Below are positions 51,660-63,615 of a stretch of DNA of 64,000 bases, piece after piece. A program made the translations under genes and the position numbers. Under the pieces are notes generated by a model. That model was not told the origin of the DNA, did not search any database, and saw only the letters and a program-made list of their open reading frames with translations. The DNA is from Dipteris shenzhenensis (lineage: Eukaryota > Polypodiophyta > Polypodiopsida > Gleicheniales): the NCBI GenBank assembly GCA_047967505.1, contig CM106538.1. One strand, written 5' to 3'. Numbering within the stretch: the first letter of the stretch is position 1; each line of letters opens with the position of its first letter.

Positions 51660-54600
51660 ATGATAGAGCTCTGAGAGGGATCAGCCGAGGAAGAAGTCTG
51701 CTCCTGTCTCCATGCTCGAAGTATCCTCTCGCGGTGTCTAAGTGCCTCATGAATGAAACTTGCCAAACACCGCTAGTCCGGGTAGGAGAGGAAACGGGCC
51801 AAAATCCCATAGCTATCCCTGAAGAGGCAGTGGAAACGCCCTTGGATCTCATAGTAAACAAGACACTTGAAGATGAAATGCTCCTCTGTCTCAACCTCCT
51901 GCATGTCACATAGTGTGCATATGTGCCTCTCCTTGGGTAGTCGCTCTGCTCTGCCGCTCTCAATGCGAAGTCTGTGTGAAGAGACCCAGAACTACCTAAG
52001 AGAGACCCTTAGCGAGTGGGGTAGGTGGATCTATGTGTATCCTAGTGGATCAATGAAACCCTCCACTGTGATATGTAAGAAGTGATCTCTATAGAAGCTA
52101 AGCTTCACTGGGAGTTCACTTGGTCCCAACTAGGTCCGAAATGTGCGCAGCTGTAGTAGATCCTCACGAATAACCTAGTTGACCTCATGTCATAGGAGGG
52201 GAGAGAACGGAGCATCCATGCTGTAGTGGAAGGGAGGTAGTCTATCCATGTGAAGCCCCAGTGGCTCAAACCATCTCTCTGTACGTGCATACCAACACCT
52301 CTGGTCCCCTCTTGTTGCAAGTGCCATAGAAGAGGATAGAGCTATCCATGGTAGCCTGCTACGCCCCGAGGTGTAATCCCCATATTCCCTAACTCGGTAC
52401 AGGTACGTGATGACCTGAAATGCGGCATCTAACTATAAAGGGGGTGACCCAAACTCAGCCTGAATGATCTGATGAGGAATGGATGGCTTACCACGAATCA
52501 TCCGTGATAACATGAGAACCTGTAGCTGCTCCACGTGGGCCCACTCTATATCCGACAAGTCTGGCCCCCAACAAGGGTTGCCGTACATCCCCGCTGGGCG
52601 AACCAAGGAGTCAAAAAGCAAACCCTTGGTGCATGGATCCTGAAAGTGTGAGCGGAAGCACTGCCTCTCTAGTCTGGCCAATGAAGCATACCCTCTGCTC
52701 AAGCGTGCCTGCATCGCGGGTCTCATAGTGAAGCTGGGTCTAGAAAAGATAACCCTAAGATAAGTGTATGATCAAACTATCTCAACAGGTGACCCCTCAA
52801 ATGTGAACTGCTCCTGACGCACGATGGCTCGAGATGTATTGAAGATCATGACCTTGGTTTTACCCAGGTTCACCTTCAAATCATGAGACTCACAAAAGGA
52901 CTGTAGTGCGTCTAGGTGTCTCTGGAGCCCCTTTGCCGAGGAAGACAAGAGAGCCACATCATCTGCGTAGAGCAATATCCGGATCAGCGTGCCCACAAGA
53001 GAGCAACCTACACCCCCCTCTGTCTGCATCACAGGCCAAACAAGGTAGGCGACAAAGGACACCCTTGTTTGATCCCGTTGGTGCTCATGATCTCGTCTGT
53101 CCATCCAAATCCTGCACGAACTCTGCCTAACTCTCTCGTAAAGTGCCATGACGGCCCAAATGATCTCCTGGTCATAACCCAAGTCCAATAGACGCCGTAT
53201 GAGGCGGGCTCTCGGAACCGTGTCAAATGCCTTGCGGAAATCCACAAAGCAACAATAAACCCTCTGCTTCTATGCCCTCGCCTCCTCGATGATACATCTG
53301 AGCGTGAGAATGTGGTCCATAGTTCCATGATCACGCCGGAATCCGGCCTGTCTTGCTGCTCTAAGTCCTCGACACTCTGCAAATATGCTAACCTCGGAGT
53401 CAAGTACTGATGAATAATCTTGGACATGACATGTCCAATCATAATGGTCCTGTAGTTCTCCGGGCTCATGGGATCCCCTGCCTTGTGGATGGGTGAGATA
53501 GTGTTAATGGTCCAAGTGTGTGGAAACCCCAAACAAACAGCTTCATTAAAAAGCTTTGCTAAGATCGGGGCTAGGATGTTAATCCCATATGCAATGAACT
53601 CAGTGCATAACCCCTCATGATCCTTCGCTCAGCCATTATAAAGTTTCATTACGGCATCCTTTACCCCTCCTCTAGTGAAGAGGGTGCAGGATGTGGGGTG
53701 AGGCATGTGTGAGAGATTAGGGACTGGCTGATTTGGGATGTCATAAAGTGTGCGTGCATAATCAAACCAGATCTGAGTATCAGTGAGTGGCGGAGGGACC
53801 GTCCTTCTAGAAATCTCCGCCAGAAGTCCTTAGATTTGTTACTAAACAAAATGTTCAGTAGCTCCTCTTCGTTCCGACGAACGAAGTCTAGTTTCTTTCT
53901 CCGTACCAGTCTACGGTACTCGCGTAGCGTATCTGGTGTGCTTAGAAGATTGTTTTTGTTTCGAATCTAAGCTGACGGCGTAAAGCCGTACACTCATCAT
54001 CGTACCAACTATTACAGGGTACGGTCCCAAGGGGTGGTGGATGGGTGGAGCGGGTGGTGTGGAGGAAAGCGTGAATGGCAACCTCGTGTAGTGAGTGGGT
54101 GACAAGGGCAGCACGATCCTCTAAAAGGGGTATGAAGTCAATATAAGCGAGAAGTATGTATAGACAGCCAGAGTAAGGAGGTGAATGATCCCGATCAAAG
54201 CGTATATCGTGGTAGGTGGAGTAAGAACTGAGTGGGATGGAAGGTGCTGTGTGAAGAGGGGTGGAGATGCTAAAGAAAAGGTATGTATGATCAGCCCCCG
54301 GGGGGAGAGGTGCTACAGTGAAGTCAATGATGCCAGCTGTAAAGGCAGGGGATCCCATGATGTAATCAACAACACTAGAGCCCCCCCATGTGGAAAGCAT
54401 GTGAAACCACATGAGGCGGGCCACTTGTCAAGACCATTGTAGATAATGAGATCATGTATCCTGCCGAGGTCTAATAGAGCCTGCCCATAAGATGAGAATG
54501 GACCTTCCTGTCAGCCGAAACCCGTAGCATACCTATCTCCTCAAGGTCAATATCTGGCAATAGAGTAGAATCATCTCTGAAGTCAAGAAGTGGTACCTGA

Positions 54601-55050
54601 CACGCCCTTATCCTCGCGTTGAAGTCCCCCACTAGGAGGACTTCTCCACGGCTAGAGAAGTCAACGATGGACTGATAAAGAGTAGCAAATGGGGATGTAT
54701 CATCATTACCTCGGATATCTCTGTCAAAGTGGGAGGTCTCAGGGGGGAAGTAGCAAACTGCGACAAACAGATCCCGGCTGTCTATGTGCCGAATCCGGAT
54801 CCAAAGAAATCTAGAATATGTATCTCTCTCCTCTACTGAAATGGTCCCCAGAAGTGTGGATCTGAAAAGGAATGCAACTCCACCTGAACCTCGAACTCCT
54901 CATGTACCCCTAATCTCATCTCTGTAGGCAGACTCCCATGTATATCCGTTGACTATTGGAAGAGGGCGCTCTGGACTCTAATGTGTATCTGTATAAAAGA
55001 CTGTCGTGACCTGTATAGGATTCTGAGAAGTTCCCTGGTTCTGACCATTA
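51660..55050 (-). pseudogene. LINE-B7 ORF2: endonuclease, RT, zinc finger
   Basis: From right to left the pieces are the EN N part (55050-54600, very eroded), EN C part (54424-53942: VVDYIMGSPAFTAG, GADHTYLFFSIS, PCNSWYDDECTALRRQL), RT (53330-52780: GFRRDHGTMDHILTLRCIIEEAR, FVDFRKAFDTVPRARLI, LLYADDVALLSSSAKGLQRHLDAL) and thumb/connection (52726-52433: FTMRPAMQARLSRG, FDSLVRPAGMYGNPCWG, SRMIRGKPSIPHQIIQAEFG). Last come broken frames to the zinc finger (51990-51860). YADD is intact. At least five stops and several frameshifts are present. Confidence 0.85.
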
Positions 55051-55189
55051 TGGTGCAGGACAGGGTCTCAGAAATCTGAGTCTCATAGATCCCGCTTCCC
55101 TATGTAGGGGAGGGGACACGTGCACTACGGGGGCCTGTAAGAAGTCGTCCCTCTCGTACCACTGCCCACTTCCCCTCCTTTCGGGCCTG

Positions 55190-56432
55190 ATCCCGCTACT
55201 ACAGCAAGGAGCACTTCTCCTCAACCTGTAGAGGTGTGAGGTCATCATCCATAGAGATCGCCGGCTGATCTCGAAGGACTAACCTACATCGTAGAGCTAA
55301 AAGTCGTGCCTGAGTGTCATGGAACCGTATGATCAGGGGTTGCTCTCGGTTGGGATCTCTCTCCACCCGCCATGCCCTCTCTATCCTGTGCTCAGTCACT
55401 CCTAGGGTAGCGGCCACGAACGCAGTCGCATCTGCCATCGGTGTAGCCTCAGTGCGTGGGATCCCACGTAGTCTGATGTTGAGAGCCTTACTAGCTCTCT
55501 GCTACTGCTCCATGAGGGTAGCCAAAACGGTTACCCTTGCGGGTTCCCCTTTGGCCACGTCAACCCATCTAGATGTCTTCTCAATAGCAGATTGCATGCT
55601 CATAATCTGTGCCTCGACCATCAGGGTACTCCCTAGGACAGTGTGTATGGCTGTGGCCTCCTGTCGGAGCTGCATGATATCATGTCTGAGTCCCTGAATG
55701 AGGCCAGCCTGCTCCCGAATGGCCCTAGCCTGCTCCTGTATGATGCGGCTCTGCTCCTGGTTGAAGCGGACATGCTCTCGTGCAAAACGAGTCAGCTCCA
55801 TCTCACGCTCACGAAAACTATGTATCTCCATGAGCAGGGTCTCACAGGCCTCTGGCGTATCAGCCCACCCATGTCCAAGCTGAAACTCTGATGACTGAGG
55901 CATGAAAGTGTGGGACTGAGTCCGAAAACTCGACGGTGACTGAGTGAACTGGGTGAGGAACGAAGATGACAGTGGAATGCATGAGGTAGTCCCAACGGGG
56001 TGTGGAAGCGTGGGCTGACTGAGAGGGAGAGGGGAGAGTGAAGTGTAATGCAGAACAGTGTATGACACCTCCGAAGTAGGGGTCATAAGCGGTGCGAGGG
56101 CTGTAATAGGAGAGGAGGGGAAGGGAACAACCGGCGCCATGGGCATGAGTATGTCACTGTATCATAGATGTAGAGGAAGTTGAGGCTGGAACTGGAGCTG
56201 AGCCTGAAGTGGGGGCTGAAGTCAAAGTAGAGATAGAGATAGAGGGAGCTGAGGCTGGAACTGAAATTGAAACTCAAACTGTAGCGGGAGCGAGGTCGAG
56301 GTAGAGATAGAGGCTGAAGAGGCTGAGGCTGGTCTTGCCTTTGCTTTGCTGTCTACCCCGAGTGTCCACTTCGGTAGAGCCTCCTTTTTAGGGATGATTG
56401 TGGCTGGGAGGAGCACATAGGAGTAGTTCATC
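55190..56432 (-). pseudogene. LINE-B7 ORF1: coiled coil and RRM-like domain
   Basis: The first Met is near 56432 (MNYSYVLLPATIIPKKEALP), followed by a low-complexity Ser/Gln/Pro region with stops (56330-56150). From 56146 the frame is open: a Pro/Ser-rich stretch, then a coiled coil (REREMELTRFAREHVRFNQ, IIQEQARAIREQAGLIQGL, HDIMQLRQEATAIH) to a TAG at 55504-55502. Directly after it the frame continues QRASKALNIRLRGIPRTEA, AATLGVTEHRIERAWRVERD, PLIIRFHDTQARLLALR to LQVEEKCSLL and stop (55200). Coiled coil plus LRIRGIP and a C-terminal domain is the L1-type ORF1p plan, an RNA chaperone that trimerises. The same TAG occurs in LINE-D. Confidence 0.8.
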
Positions 56433-56559
56433 TTTGCGGTCAATGGTCGTGACCCCTAAAGATAGGTGAACTTTTATAGACTTCCGGGCAACCTTCCCTC
56501 TCCTTTGGTCAACAGAGGCATGACGACCTATTAGAGTGTCTTGATAGGTTTTATATAAG

Positions 56560-59288
56560 GGATGGGGGGATGCACAAATGAGGAGCCCCGGGAATTTTGG
56601 CAAGTGCAACGATGTATGATGCATGGACTCCCATAGAAGAGGTTTTATATTCCAATTGCCTTATTCTAGGAGAAGAACATTCAGCACTCAATTACAGAGG
56701 CAATAGCCAAAGAGCCCTCCTGGGGGCGGTTGGGCTACTGGATAGCATACGCGATTCAAAGGAGCATTGAGGAGCTCCAATCCCAAGCTCTTCATTTGAC
56801 GGTACTCTCTTCAAGAGCGAGAGAGCATTGATGAGACAGAATCTGGCTTTCATAAGCGACTCAAAGAGCATGACCTAGTCTCACGGTGGGTCACAAACCG
56901 ATTCAAGAGTGCGAGGCTTGACCTTCAGGCCACGGAGATCCATCAAGATGAGTTCTCTTATCGATCTTCCCAAGCACGGTGGGTACAGCAAGGAAACAAG
57001 ATGACCAGGCAGTTCTTCCAGACGATTGGCCCCCATTCAACACGGACGCAGCTTCAGCGACTACAAAATCAAAGCGGATAGTTGCAATCGAACGCAGAGG
57101 AGATCCTAGAGATGACCACAAACTTCGATTGGCAATTGTTCCAGTCCAAGGTGTCACCCCCAAGGTTCTCTCATAAGGCAATATGGACTCATATCCTAAT
57201 AGTGGTCTCTCTGAGTATAGGAGATTTGGGAGGCCCTCCCCCCTCAAAAATTCCTTGGGGAGGATGGATTGACACAATTCTTCTTTAGGTTCTTCTGGGA
57301 GCACATTAACACCCCTTATGTTGGCTTTCCGCAAGATTTTCGACTCTGGCTCTCTCCCTCAATCCTCAAGTCGTGGTTGGATTCATTTGATTCCAAAGGG
57401 GGGGGATAGGTATGACATTCGCCAATGGAGACCGATTACTTTGCTGGATACTGCTTACAAGGTCTTTGCAAACATCTTGAGCTTGCAGTTGCGACCCACC
57501 TCACTGATATCATTAACAACACACAAACAGGTTTTGTTCAAGAATGCAATATCTTGGACAACATCTTCACCTTTTGGGAGGCAGTTGGCTAGGCCCGCCG
57601 AGAGGAGTCTTAGGCTATTCGAGGGTCTTGGCTATGTATGCAAGGAGTGCAAGTCGAATGCTCATTGTTAGCCCTACAGGGGAGGCCTTTGCTCTTTCCC
57701 TCTTTGTTCAGCAAGGTTGCCTCCTAGCTCCCTTCCTTCGACTCTTGGTGGTAGAGGCTACACTCTCTGGCAGTAGGCCTTAATGGGATGCAGCTCAACC
57801 CGTCAAACGAAGGGTCTCGTAGATGACACGGTTCTCATTGTGAAGGGTTGGTGAAGAGCGTAGAGGGGGTCCAAAGAGCCCTAGAGACCCACTATTTGGC
57901 CTTGGGTGCTAAGATCAACTGGACCAAATCGATCGGCTTTCTCAAGTAGCTGAGGAGGTTCAGGAGATCCAAGATTTGGGGGGCTGTACTTGAGGGGTGC
58001 TTTCACATATGCCTCATTGATTAGCTCAGGCGGCTAGTGTGCAATTTGTTATGGGCAGATTCGGGTGGTACAAGACATGGGGCAAGTCCGACATGCCCGA
58101 GGGACTTCGAGAGGCAACCGCTTAAATGGGATCCCGAGGTTCATTGCAACAGCACACACACATTAATTGGGCCCAATGGGATAGTGGACCAGCTAGGTTC
58201 TTTGGGACTTCAAGATGCCTTCCTATAGCGGTGGAGTCATGAGGGTAGGCACTCTCTCATCTGAGGGGGGCAGGCACACGAATGGCAAAGATCGATGCAA
58301 TCCTTGAGGCAAGGTGGGAGGCATTGTGCAGTGCCTCAAACCCTCATCCTTGGTACGGATAGTTTTGGAGGAGCCGGGTGCCTATCAGAATTTAGTTTTT
58401 GCAGCAATCCCTTGGCTCCTACTAGTGCAGACTCTACAAAGTGGAGATTGGAGACCTTCTTCAGCCCAAGGACAATGGCAGACCGTGAGGCGGATGAGAT
58501 TTTGGACTCTCTTGAGTGGCAGAGGCTCAGTGTACTGGGCCGCTTGGGTAAGTTTGACCTAGTCCCGGTCTTCACAGGATAAGAGGGGGCACAATGGCGC
58601 CTTTGGTTATGGGAGGGCCAGCCTCTTCGGGAGATTCAGTAGGATCCGGGTGGTTCTAGCTCGCACGAGTAAGGCATGCAACAAGACTCCAATTGGGGGA
58701 TGGTCGCGCGGCTAATAGAGGGGGTCATGTCTTCTCCATTGATCCAGCCTCTCCAGCATATACGATCCAGTGCCAACGGGTATTCAGGATAGAGGCACAA
58801 GAATGTGGCGCCTCCTCCCCACCTACCCATTGCCTTCGCTAGAGGATAGTGTATGGGAGACGGTGTCCACCATCACTACCTAGAACATCTGGATCGCCTG
58901 CTACAGTTTGGTGATGGAAGGCATCAGGTTCCCCTAGTAGCCACCCTTGTAGCCATCTAGCAGGATATCATTTACACCTTGCGCAATGCAAGACCTCATG
59001 GTCTAGGGCAACCACCGAAAGGAGGGAGCGCTTTTGCAAGGCTTGGCCTGCAAGTATTTTCTATGTTCTTACTGAGTGGAGGATTTGCTGGTTGTATAGA
59101 CCTCAACCCTGGTTGTTAGCCCTTGTTCCAAAGATTTCCTAGGCAATGAGCTAGGTTCTCTGGAGACACAATACTTTTTCTGACAGCCAGTGTTTCTCTT
59201 TTCCATAATCAACACCTTTCAGATTGCTAATTTGTATGGTTGTTTTTTCAAGCATAAATAGAATCTCTTTTCTCTGGAAAAAACAAAG
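56560..59288 (+). pseudogene. LINE-E ORF2, linker, RT and C terminus
   Basis: Broken plus frames read LRQNLAFISDSKS (about 56830), WVTNRFKSARLDLQATEIHQDE and RWVQQGNKMTRQFFQTIGPHS (the linker block HH-KRG-NT-FFH type), GFPQDFRLWL, WIHLIPKGGDRYDIRQWRPITLLDTAYKVFANILSLQL (57380-57480, RT) and TQTGFVQ-NILDNIFTFWEA (57525-57590). Motif B remains as SLFVQQGCLLAPFLRLLVVEA (about 57700). Motif C follows in a shifted frame near 57820 (LVDDTVLIV). The final kilobase is barely readable. It ends in an A-rich tail near 59288. Confidence 0.7.
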
Positions 59289-59386
59289 TATGCTTTACTT
59301 CTTTGTATATTTGTTTGAGCACTTTTTCTCAAATGTAGAAAAGTTACCTTGCTAACATTGAAGTCATCTTTATCTGTGTGACATAG

Positions 59387-59591
59387 ACGGCTTGCAAGAG
59401 ACGTATTTCTTGAAAAGGTGGAGACTCAATCATTGTTAGTTTTGCAAGACTTGTGTACAGTGTCAAGCATGCTTCATCTAATAGTTACTGAAGATTGTGC
59501 ATTGCAACTATACTTGGAAGATATCAAATTTGAGGGGAGAAAGCACGTGTTCTCCACATTGCGAGCTGAGGATGGTAAAGCAAATATCAAG
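59387..59591 (+). CDS. Candidate internal exon of an unknown host gene
   Basis: A 205-bp segment follows TGTGTGACATAG and is followed by GTAGAAAG. After one leading base it encodes 68 codons without a stop, including ARDVFLEKVETQSLLVLQDL, SSMLHLIVTEDCALQLYLED and KFEGRKHVFSTLRAEDGKAN. The peptide is not repetitive and does not look like a retroelement domain. I do not recognise the family. The frame stays open past the donor to 59654, so the splice donor is uncertain. Confidence 0.3.
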
Positions 59592-59877
59592 GTAGAAAGA
59601 AGAGGAGATGGCACCCCTCAAAATTTGTTAGAGCTTGACCTTCCACACACATGACAATCTTTGGGTAAGCAATCTAGTGCTATTCACTGCCCCAAAAAAT
59701 ACACATGTCTTACAGGTTTGCACTTCTCACATGATTCCTGATTGTAATGTTGTTTACATGATTGTCCTTAAGGTATCCTTTTTATTTGATGATAGAGAAA
59801 ATGATACCCAAGTTACCGAAATCATGTGAGGGTGGATAGAAAATTGCAAATCCCACACTTTGCATATCTCCATTTAC

Positions 59878-59937
59878 CATGCATTCAGTCATGCAACATG
59901 AACTTGCCATGCATTCACTCACGCAACCGGAACTTGC
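59878..59937. repeat. Tandem repeat, 2 x 30 bp
   Basis: CATGCATTCA-TCA-GCAAC and GAACTTGC recur at 59878 and 59908 with a few mismatches. Confidence 0.85.
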
Positions 59938-60142
59938 CAATTGCCCATGGTGGATAGACTTCACAACTGGACCTGTCCTGACAAGAGAGGGGGACAATTA
60001 GATGGAATCTGCCTCCAAGAAAAAGATGATTGAGGCCAACTCTGGGTAACTAAAGCATCAAATATCTACATGACAAATAAAGGCATCAACTGGAAGAATA
60101 GGTGAAACAAGAATTTGATTGCATGGCAATTGCTTGCTTTAG

Positions 60143-60224
60143 TTAGTTATTTTGGTGGATATATTAATATTTACTTCTTGAGATTAGTTATTTTGGTAGA
60201 TATGTTGATATTTACTTCATGGTA
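60143..60224. repeat. Tandem repeat, 2 x 41 bp
   Basis: TTAGTTATTTTGGTGGATAT is followed by ATATTTACTTC; the second unit starts at 60184. Confidence 0.85.
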
Positions 60225-60892
60225 ATTTGTTTTAATTATAGGGATTGATTTGGATAGTTTTGCATAAGAGCAAATCGAGGAGGTCTTAAAAGATGAATTA
60301 TTTTGTCGTTTTCATGACACAAAAAATTAAAGTAGCAAAGATTGTCACCTATTATGTATGGGTCATGGTTCCAATGCCATGTGAGGATGTTTAGTTGAGA
60401 GTATATCTCCATGGGAGTTCACTTTGCATCTGGCAAGCAGAATTCAATGTACTCAAAAATACATTTCTGCTGCTTGTCAATGGCTTCCAATGATCGGGTT
60501 TTCATCAGGATGGGTAAAAAAGTCAAGTGGGCTTCAGATTTCGTGCTTTTGGATTTCCCTTTAGGAAAAATTAGAGAGTGGTGTTGATGTCACGGGGACG
60601 TGAAGTTATGAACCGTGACTTACTTTGGCTTAGGGGGCTAGCCCAGGGGAAGAGACACTTCCCAAAAGTCCCTAGGTGCACACACTAGGCCTACTTGCTA
60701 GGGGCAAGGCAAGGCTTAGAGGAGTCTTAAAGTTAGGCCCAAGGAAACCAATGTTTCATTGGTTAGAAGGGGTTAGGATTTTAATGTGAGGGGCAAACCA
60801 ATGTTCCATTGGTTTGCAAGGGTTAGAGCTTTAATGAGGGGGCCACGTGGCATTCCCTCATGCATACCTACCCTCTTCCTCTCCTTCCAAGG

Positions 60893-61410
60893 CAAATGGT
60901 ATGGCCTTTCAACGCAGGCTGTACGGGATCTTTCACGTTGCACGAATCCCAAGGCGCTTTGATCATTGGCTGTACGGAGTCCTACGCACGCTGCATGATG
61001 TACGGCTATTGCACGCTCCTCGAGGCCACCGTACGGCTGTACGGACCTGCTGTTGGTGATTTGAAGCAGCCGTATTGCTGGACAGGCTACTGATCGAGGC
61101 TCGCTGCAAGTGTACAGGCTGCTGCACGACTCCCAAGGTCTTAATTGCTGGCTGTACAGACAGATGCATGCTTTTCTAGGCTGATTGTATGGACCTTTCA
61201 CATGCTGTTGTACAGGATCCAAGGCGGACTGTATGGATGATTTTCCTGCTAGTACGAGTGATTTTGCTGGCTGTACGGACGTTTATTTGCTGGCTGTACA
61301 GACGTCATTAATGCTGCTGCTGCTGCACGGATTCCAAAGACTGCTGTATGGATGTTTATTTCCTGTTGTACGGCCCCTTTCCCTTGCTGTACGGCCTGTT
61401 TATCTTCTCT
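60893..61410 (+). repeat. Dispersed GCTGTACGG repeat array
   Basis: About sixteen copies of GTACGG or close variants (GTACAG, GTATGG, GCACGG), mostly as CTGTACGGA, are scattered at 20-40-bp intervals. They lie in the presumed LTR/leader of TR-GAG-3. Intervening words such as CCAAGG and GCTGCTGC also recur. The spacing is irregular, so this is not a simple tandem satellite. Confidence 0.8.
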
Positions 61411-62256
61411 TTCCTACCCGTGATCCTCCTGCTCTTTCTCTCTCTCTGATTCCAGCTCGTAATCCCTCTCTTCCTTCCCCTCTCCTAGCTGCCTGTTACT
61501 CCGGCTAGCCTCAACACTGGATGTGTTGCTTCTGGAGGTGTTTCGGAGCTGAATTGAAGTCAATTGAAGCTGGTTTGAGTTCTCTTGTCGCTATCCTTTT
61601 CATGTGATTGCATTTGGAGATTTTTGGGAAGTGTCTGGATGCCTGGTCATTCACAGTTGGTTACAGTCTTTGTGAAATGTTTGGATACTTTTACAGTTGG
61701 TCATGGACAAATGGTGAATGCCTTAGCTTTGCCTTAGCACTTGGGTGCTAGTGTGTGCACTAGGATGGAATGCATCCAAGGTTTGGCTTGGATAGTGGAA
61801 TTGCCCGTGGGGCAGAGCACAAGGAAGAGCCCTTGTTGTATGTACCAATTTCATTCCTAAAGAAATAAATAAATACCGGAAGGGGCGCCAAGTGTTTGGG
61901 GGCAGTGTGGTGTCTTGTACTTGGTTTTATTGAGCAGGGGCATTCTAGCCTCCATCTAGTTAGTTCTCAAGTTGTTTCTAAATGGTATTGTTTAAAGTTA
62001 AGTGGTTGGAAATGATGCAATGTGGCTGTGAATAATGAATATGCAATGCAAGTTATGGTCTACTACCCTTTAGGAAACTTAAGGCCGGTTTCAGTGGTTC
62101 CATTGCCGGGATATCACCATCTTCCTACAGAGGTGAGCCCTGGGAGTGTTGGGTGAAGAAAGCCCCATTGCATTTTTGTTACAGCCATATCATCAACAAT
62201 CATGTTGCACTGCAAGAGATCACTGACTAGCTCCGAGCAGGAAGACAGCTTTGAGG

Positions 62257-63296
62257 ATGGAGCACAACACCAGTGAGGGTGAAGAAGAGCAAAATGATGA
62301 GGGACAGCATGTTTCTCCTGAGCATGCCACTGAGGATTCGCAGGACGAGTTAGATGAGTCAGAGGAGCTTGATCCCAATGCCCTTTTTCAATTACAAATG
62401 CAAAGTGCAGTGGAAGCCCTGTCACAGCTGCAACAGACTTTCTTGGAGATTATGCAAGCTTATCCTGGTGGTAATGCTCCCCCTGGAAGCAAAAAGACAG
62501 CTGAGAAGAAGCAGACAAAGCATAAGACGACTCAAAGGCATGTATCTTTTAGTAGACAGCCACCAGAGATGCCCACAGTCACCCCTGTAGCGGGTAATGT
62601 CAATACTTTTCATTCAGTTAATCAAGGACAGCAAGTCCTTCCTCAGCCCATGAAGCCTCCAGGATATTTTGGCGGAGGATCGGTTTTTCAATCAATGGTG
62701 GGACAGCCCACCAAAGGGCTTCGTATGCCTGGTACATACTTGGGTAGTTTCCAGCCAGGAATGCAGAATTTGCAGCAGCATATGGAGGGTGGAATGCTCC
62801 CTGCAAATGCCAATATGATGTATGCAAACATAGGGATGCAACCCGGTATGCAGACAGGGATGCCAGGAATGATAAGCAACACTTGGAGTGTGCCACAGAT
62901 GCAAGGAATGGGATCTGGAATGGTCAACCCCACTATGGGCACAGGCGATATGGTACAGAATATGGGATCCACGAAGCCTCCACCATATTTACAGCCCCCA
63001 GTCAGGATGACTCTTTCACGAAAAGGAAATTTGCCAAGACAACCAAAGTCAAGCTTGATGTGGACCAGCGACCTAATTGTAAGCCCAGTACCAGAGAGAG
63101 ATTGTCTCCTGAGGAACGGCAAGCCCTATTTGAAGCTGGAAAGTGTTTCCTTTGCAAAGAAGCGGGCCATCATGCCAAAGATTGCCCCAATCGTAAACGG
63201 AAACAACCTATGGGAGCACAAGAAGTAAAAGGACAGCCACACGTGCTAGAAGATTTGTTTTCCTTTGGTAGAAAGCACGAATATTGGTATGCATGA
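62257..63296 (+). pseudogene. Gag-like protein with Met/Gly-rich centre and zinc knuckle, one frameshift
   Basis: The frame starts at ATG 62257. It has an acidic N terminus (EEEQNDEGQ, DELDESEELDP), a Gln-rich helix (FQLQMQSAVEALSQLQQTFL) and a basic Lys/Thr patch. A long Met/Gly/Pro-rich stretch follows (QPGMQTGMPGMISN, QMQGMGSGMVNPTMG). After a shift of one base near 62975-63020 the second frame reads LSPEERQALFEAGKCFLCKEAGHHAKDCPNRKRKQ, a gypsy-type knuckle (CX2CX4HX4C) with its usual leading helix. No capsid domain (UBN2 or retrotrans_gag) is visible. The shift could be a mutation or a programmed event. Confidence 0.65.
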
Positions 63297-63307
63297 TTGT
63301 AACAGCC

Positions 63308-63615
63308 AGAAATTGGAGAGTCTCCTCTTTCTAGGCTGCTTTGTTATTTGCAGGATGTTTATTCCCTGCTAGTTTTGCATGGTAATTTGCAGGATGGTTC
63401 TTCCCTGCTAGTTTTGTTGTTTTTTGTATCAGTCAGAAGATGGAGAGTCTCCTCTTCTAGGCTGAATGGTAAATTGCAGAATAAGTAGTCCTTGTTACTG
63501 TTGGATTGCTCGTGTTGTCCGGCATGGCTAGAGCAGCACATCCATGTATCACATGCCTGTTTTGGATGCTCTTGTTGCCCGGCATGGCTCGAGCAGTAAA
63601 TCCATTTAGTACATG
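63308..63615 (+). repeat. Set of imperfect short repeats after gag
   Basis: Three pairs occur: GGAGAGTCTCCTCTT-CTAGG (about 63317 and 63441), TTGCAGGATG-TT-TTCCCTGC (about 63350 and 63387) and TG-CCGGCATGGCT-GAGCAG (about 63515 and 63578). The last two pairs have periods of about 37 and 63 bp. They are non-coding. Confidence 0.75.

Larger units (their letters stand above)
51170..56460 (-). mobile_element. LINE-B7, most complete LINE-B copy, minus strand
   Basis: This 5.3-kb copy has its tail at the left: AAAG units (51170-51200) and the stem-loop AGACC-CATC-GGTCT with GAAGAC (51200-51225). It is followed rightward by the 3' UTR (to about 51660), ORF2 (to about 55050) and ORF1 (to about 56432). 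The 5' end lies somewhere in 56440-56600. It interrupts LINE-E just after the GDFN motif. Both ORFs are broken by stops and frame changes, so it is not active. Confidence 0.85.
50600..59288 (+). mobile_element. LINE-E, degenerate L1-like element split by LINE-B7
   Basis: The left block (about 50600-51169) holds the start of an APE endonuclease; the right block (about 56560-59288) holds the linker, RT and C terminus with a 3' end in GGAAAAAAACAAAG. LINE-B7 separates them. The copy is badly decayed, with stops every few dozen codons. It is related to but distinct from LINE-A. Confidence 0.7.
59655..60581. other. Unassigned AT-rich segment with two small tandem repeats
   Basis: No gene was found. 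Tandem repeats are at 59878-59937 (two units of 30 bp, CATGCATTCA and following) and 60143-60224 (two units of 41 bp, TTAGTTATTTTGG and following). Confidence 0.5.

Noticed and set aside
62689-63122. 144-codon minus-strand ORF rich in Ile, Pro and Gly
   Set aside because: It is the antisense shadow of the Met/Gly-rich gag region.
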